Assembly: GCA_029335875.2 (NCBI GenBank)
Contig: JARJMZ020000035.1
Coordinates: 37,878 to 101,877, forward strand
Direction: 5' to 3'
From: Thermoprotei archaeon
Lineage (GTDB): Archaea > Thermoproteota > Thermoprotei_A > Sulfolobales > Acidilobaceae
Length of the DNA stretch: 64,000 nt
A model generated the notes under the pieces. That model was not told where the DNA came from. It saw nothing but the letters and a program-made list of their open reading frames with translations, and made no database searches. The stretch's first letter is position 1. Each line of letters starts with the position of its first letter. Below are positions 62,213-64,000 of this stretch, piece after piece. Position numbers and translations under genes: made by a program.

Positions 62213-63609
62213 AAGCCCCCACCCTTTAACGCTCTATCAAGCCTGGAGTATATTATTTGGGGGACTTCCCTGAAAGGTATTCTACCCGTGTCTCCATAAT
62301 TCTCAACGAGCTCCTCCATAGTCCTAGCTAGAACTTCCCTCATAGCCTCAAGCTCAACCTTTAAATCTTCAGTTTTAAGGCCGTGGCCTTTAGCTACCCT
62401 ATCTATGAATGGCAAGTTTAGGGGGTTTATTACCCTCCCAAACTCCCCCTTAGCCGGGTCGTATGTATATGCTAGATGTGTCCTGCCCTCATCATACAGG
62501 TATATCTTAGCTATTCTCCTAAGCCTCCCCTCCTCAGTCTCTAGGGGCTCCATCTTAACGAAAACATTCAAATATCTGAGGGCTTGGTCCGGGACTTCTA
62601 TTGGCGGTGATTTGAGCCTTAGGAGTGCAGCCTCTACAGTTGCTGAGTGGAAAGATGTTAGACCCCCGTGGCCTAACAATATTGCCTGGGCCCATTCTCT
62701 AGCCTCTTCACCCCTCACCTCCCCAACTATTACATAGTCTACGCTCATCCTCACAGCTATCTTTATAAGCTGGAAAACCCCTATCCTATCTTGAGGGTTG
62801 TCCACGTCCTCCCTAGTTATAGTTCTTATCCAGTACCTTGTTGGAGCCACTAGTTCGGGGGCGTCTTCTATTGTGAATACTCTAGAGTCTGGGGGTATTA
62901 GGGATAGTAGGGAGTTTATCGTAGTAGTCTTACCTGTGAACAGCTCTCCGACAACCATTATTGGAACTTTATATTTAACCATTAACCATAGGAATGAGGC
63001 CATGTCAAGGCTAATAGTGTTTAAATCTATAAGCCTGAATATAGACCAGGGGTTTGGGGGCTGTTTCCTAATGTCTAAGGCTACATAGCCTCTGGCATTT
63101 ATATCACTCCTGTAGACTACGGAGAACCTTGAGTTATACCTAGGCTCTATGAAAGAGGGGATTGGACGCCTCTCACTAACGCCTTTACCGGCGAGGTTTG
63201 AAGCTCTTAGAATAATCTCTATAAGGTCCTCCTCCTCCAGAACAATGTTAGTTTCAAGCCTCCCATACTCCTTGTGAACTATAGATATTGGGACCCCAGA
63301 TATGGCGAAAACATCTACGACATCATCATCCATAAGGAGCCCCTCTAGGAGGCCGTAGCCGTTAACATGCCTGTCAACAATGTGCTTAATCCTCGGGTCA
63401 AGCTTCTCTCCAGGAAACTCCCCGCGAGAGACCCTATCAAAAAATCTCTGAACCCTCTCAACATCAACCTCATCCAGGATAGCATCATATATTATGTAGC
63501 GCCCATCCCCCGTAATGCAAACCTTATAAAGTTTCTTAGTAAAATAGCTCCTCACACATTTATCAACAGCCTCAGGCTTCAATATCCCTACTTTAACCCC
63601 TACAGCCAC
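62209..63609 (-). CDS. Type IV pilus/secretion ATPase (TadA/VirB11-like)
   Basis: A 466-aa hexameric ATPase. Walker A reads GELFTGKTTT (221-230), followed by the DSRVFTIEDAPELV Asp-box-type block, Walker B VDYVIVGEVRGEEA and His box LGHGGLTSFHSATVEAALLRL. The N-terminal domain lies at 1-110. With the platform protein it drives assembly of a pilus-like surface structure. GTG start; a TATA box (CATATTTAAATGG) lies about 25 nt upstream. No prepilin peptidase gene is within the window. Confidence 0.92.
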   Translation of the reverse strand: MAVGVKVGILKPEAVDKCVRSYFTKKLYKVCITGDGRYIIYDAILDEVDVERVQRFFDRVSRGEFPGEKLDPRIKHIVDRHVNGYGLLEGLLMDDDVVDVFAISGVPISIVHKEYGRLETNIVLEEEDLIEIILRASNLAGKGVSERRPIPSFIEPRYNSRFSVVYRSDINARGYVALDIRKQPPNPWSIFRLIDLNTISLDMASFLWLMVKYKVPIMVVGELFTGKTTTINSLLSLIPPDSRVFTIEDAPELVAPTRYWIRTITREDVDNPQDRIGVFQLIKIAVRMSVDYVIVGEVRGEEAREWAQAILLGHGGLTSFHSATVEAALLRLKSPPIEVPDQALRYLNVFVKMEPLETEEGRLRRIAKIYLYDEGRTHLAYTYDPAKGEFGRVINPLNLPFIDRVAKGHGLKTEDLKVELEAMREVLARTMEELVENYGDTGRIPFREVPQIIYSRLDRALKGGGF

Positions 63610-63727
63610 CTTCTGAAACCTCTAACATATCCCATTTAAATATGGAGCCTGAAAGTTTAAAAGAATTAAGCCGGGGACGCGCGGAGTAATAATATGAAGT
63701 TTTAAACCCCTAAGTAAACATTAACAT

Positions 63728-64000
63728 ATGGGTGTGCCCCAACCCTTGTCTTTAAAACTTTTAAAGTTGACATTTGTTGAGGCGTCGATAGCGGCCGTAG
63801 CCTTAATGTTGACAATAGCCTCAACCTTTATCTACTTAACTGCTAAGCCTAGAGTAGACATGATACTTCTAGCTGCGCCTCTAGCTTGCTCAATAGCCAT
63901 ATTAGCGGCTGAATATTTAAGTGGGGAGATCAAGATAGACCTAACACCCCTAGGCTCAGCCCCCACAGCGTACACACTATATTATATTACATCAGAGTAT
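63728..64000 (+). CDS. N-terminal part of a membrane protein (runs off the window)
   Basis: An open frame from ATG at 63728 to the window edge (91 codons seen). It encodes a short polar start (MGVPQPLSLKLLKL), a hydrophobic helix (EASIAAVALMLTIASTFIYL), a basic loop and a second helix (DMILLAAPLACSIAILAAEY), so a multi-spanning protein with at least two helices. TATA box TTTTAAACC about 24 nt upstream fits a leaderless start. It is divergent from tadA and may belong to the same surface-structure cluster; the function is unknown. Confidence 0.65.
   Translation, partial: MGVPQPLSLKLLKLTFVEASIAAVALMLTIASTFIYLTAKPRVDMILLAAPLACSIAILAAEYLSGEIKIDLTPLGSAPTAYTLYYITSEY

Overview
The window is chromosomal DNA of a hyperthermophilic crenarchaeon (Thermoproteota), most likely of the Desulfurococcales/Acidilobales type. 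This is inferred from gene content: archaeal-type ValRS, GlyRS, AspRS and ProRS, pelota, a PCNA-PriS-GINS operon, Rpo11, TFS, Elf1, Csl4, GGGP synthase, TiaS and a Sulfolobus-type SSB. Supporting traits are AGG/AGA arginine codons, many TTG and GTG starts, A/T-rich TATA boxes very close to start codons, and encoded CCA on only some tRNAs. No genus can be named from sequence alone.

Layout. 0-6.5 kb: valS (5' end outside the window)-pelA, a stand-alone Lrp-type RAM protein, and a glyS operon with two unknown genes. 6.7-18.1 kb: a secreted protein, a eukaryote-like (type II) isocitrate dehydrogenase, aspS, glycerate kinase, a pilin-like protein, dcd, proS and rps26e. 18.2-21.5 kb: atpK, rpl44e-rps27e and pcn-priS-gins. 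21.8-26.8 kb: dph2-METTL5-like-csl4-unknown-rpoL-unknown genes, MazG-like, and secG (54 aa). 27.4-29.7 kb: two surface proteins, one with a transglutaminase-like domain. 30.2-41.7 kb: rpiA-SWIM, RAM-tiaS, CDF and CPA2 transporters, tfs, elf1-GGGPS, ahcY, a CAU tRNA, a DMT transporter, a tiny basic peptide, tRNA-Val and two HAD phosphatases. 41.8-51.3 kb: trpB2-serK, an unknown gene, a secreted Lon-type protease, a Nog1-like GTPase-nadM-rtcA, a truncated TFB-like protein, a DHH phosphoesterase and initiator tRNA-Met. 51.4-64 kb: a wHTH protein, small unknown and zinc-finger proteins, an MFS transporter, a decayed DUF3782-type gene, ssb, and a type IV pilus-like surface cluster (two secreted proteins, TadC-like membrane platform, TadA-like ATPase).

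The main unexplained signal is a family of four dispersed, non-coding repeats of about 200-290 bp: 3561-3760 (+), 9963-10250 (-), 26764-27013 (+) and 29973-30241 (-). They share a TGGTCGCC start, nested hairpins with compensatory base changes and G.U wobbles on one strand only, and a conserved tail. This looks like a multicopy structured RNA, possibly mobile, that I cannot assign to a known family. Two copies begin 9-10 nt after the stop codon of a co-directional gene (secG and the SWIM gene). Other items worth attention are the trpB2-serK pair, which suggests phosphoserine-dependent tryptophan synthesis, three copies of a 28-30 bp motif around rpiA/tiaS, and a recurring composition gradient within genes (G/T-rich at 5' ends, A/C-rich at 3' ends of the coding strand).
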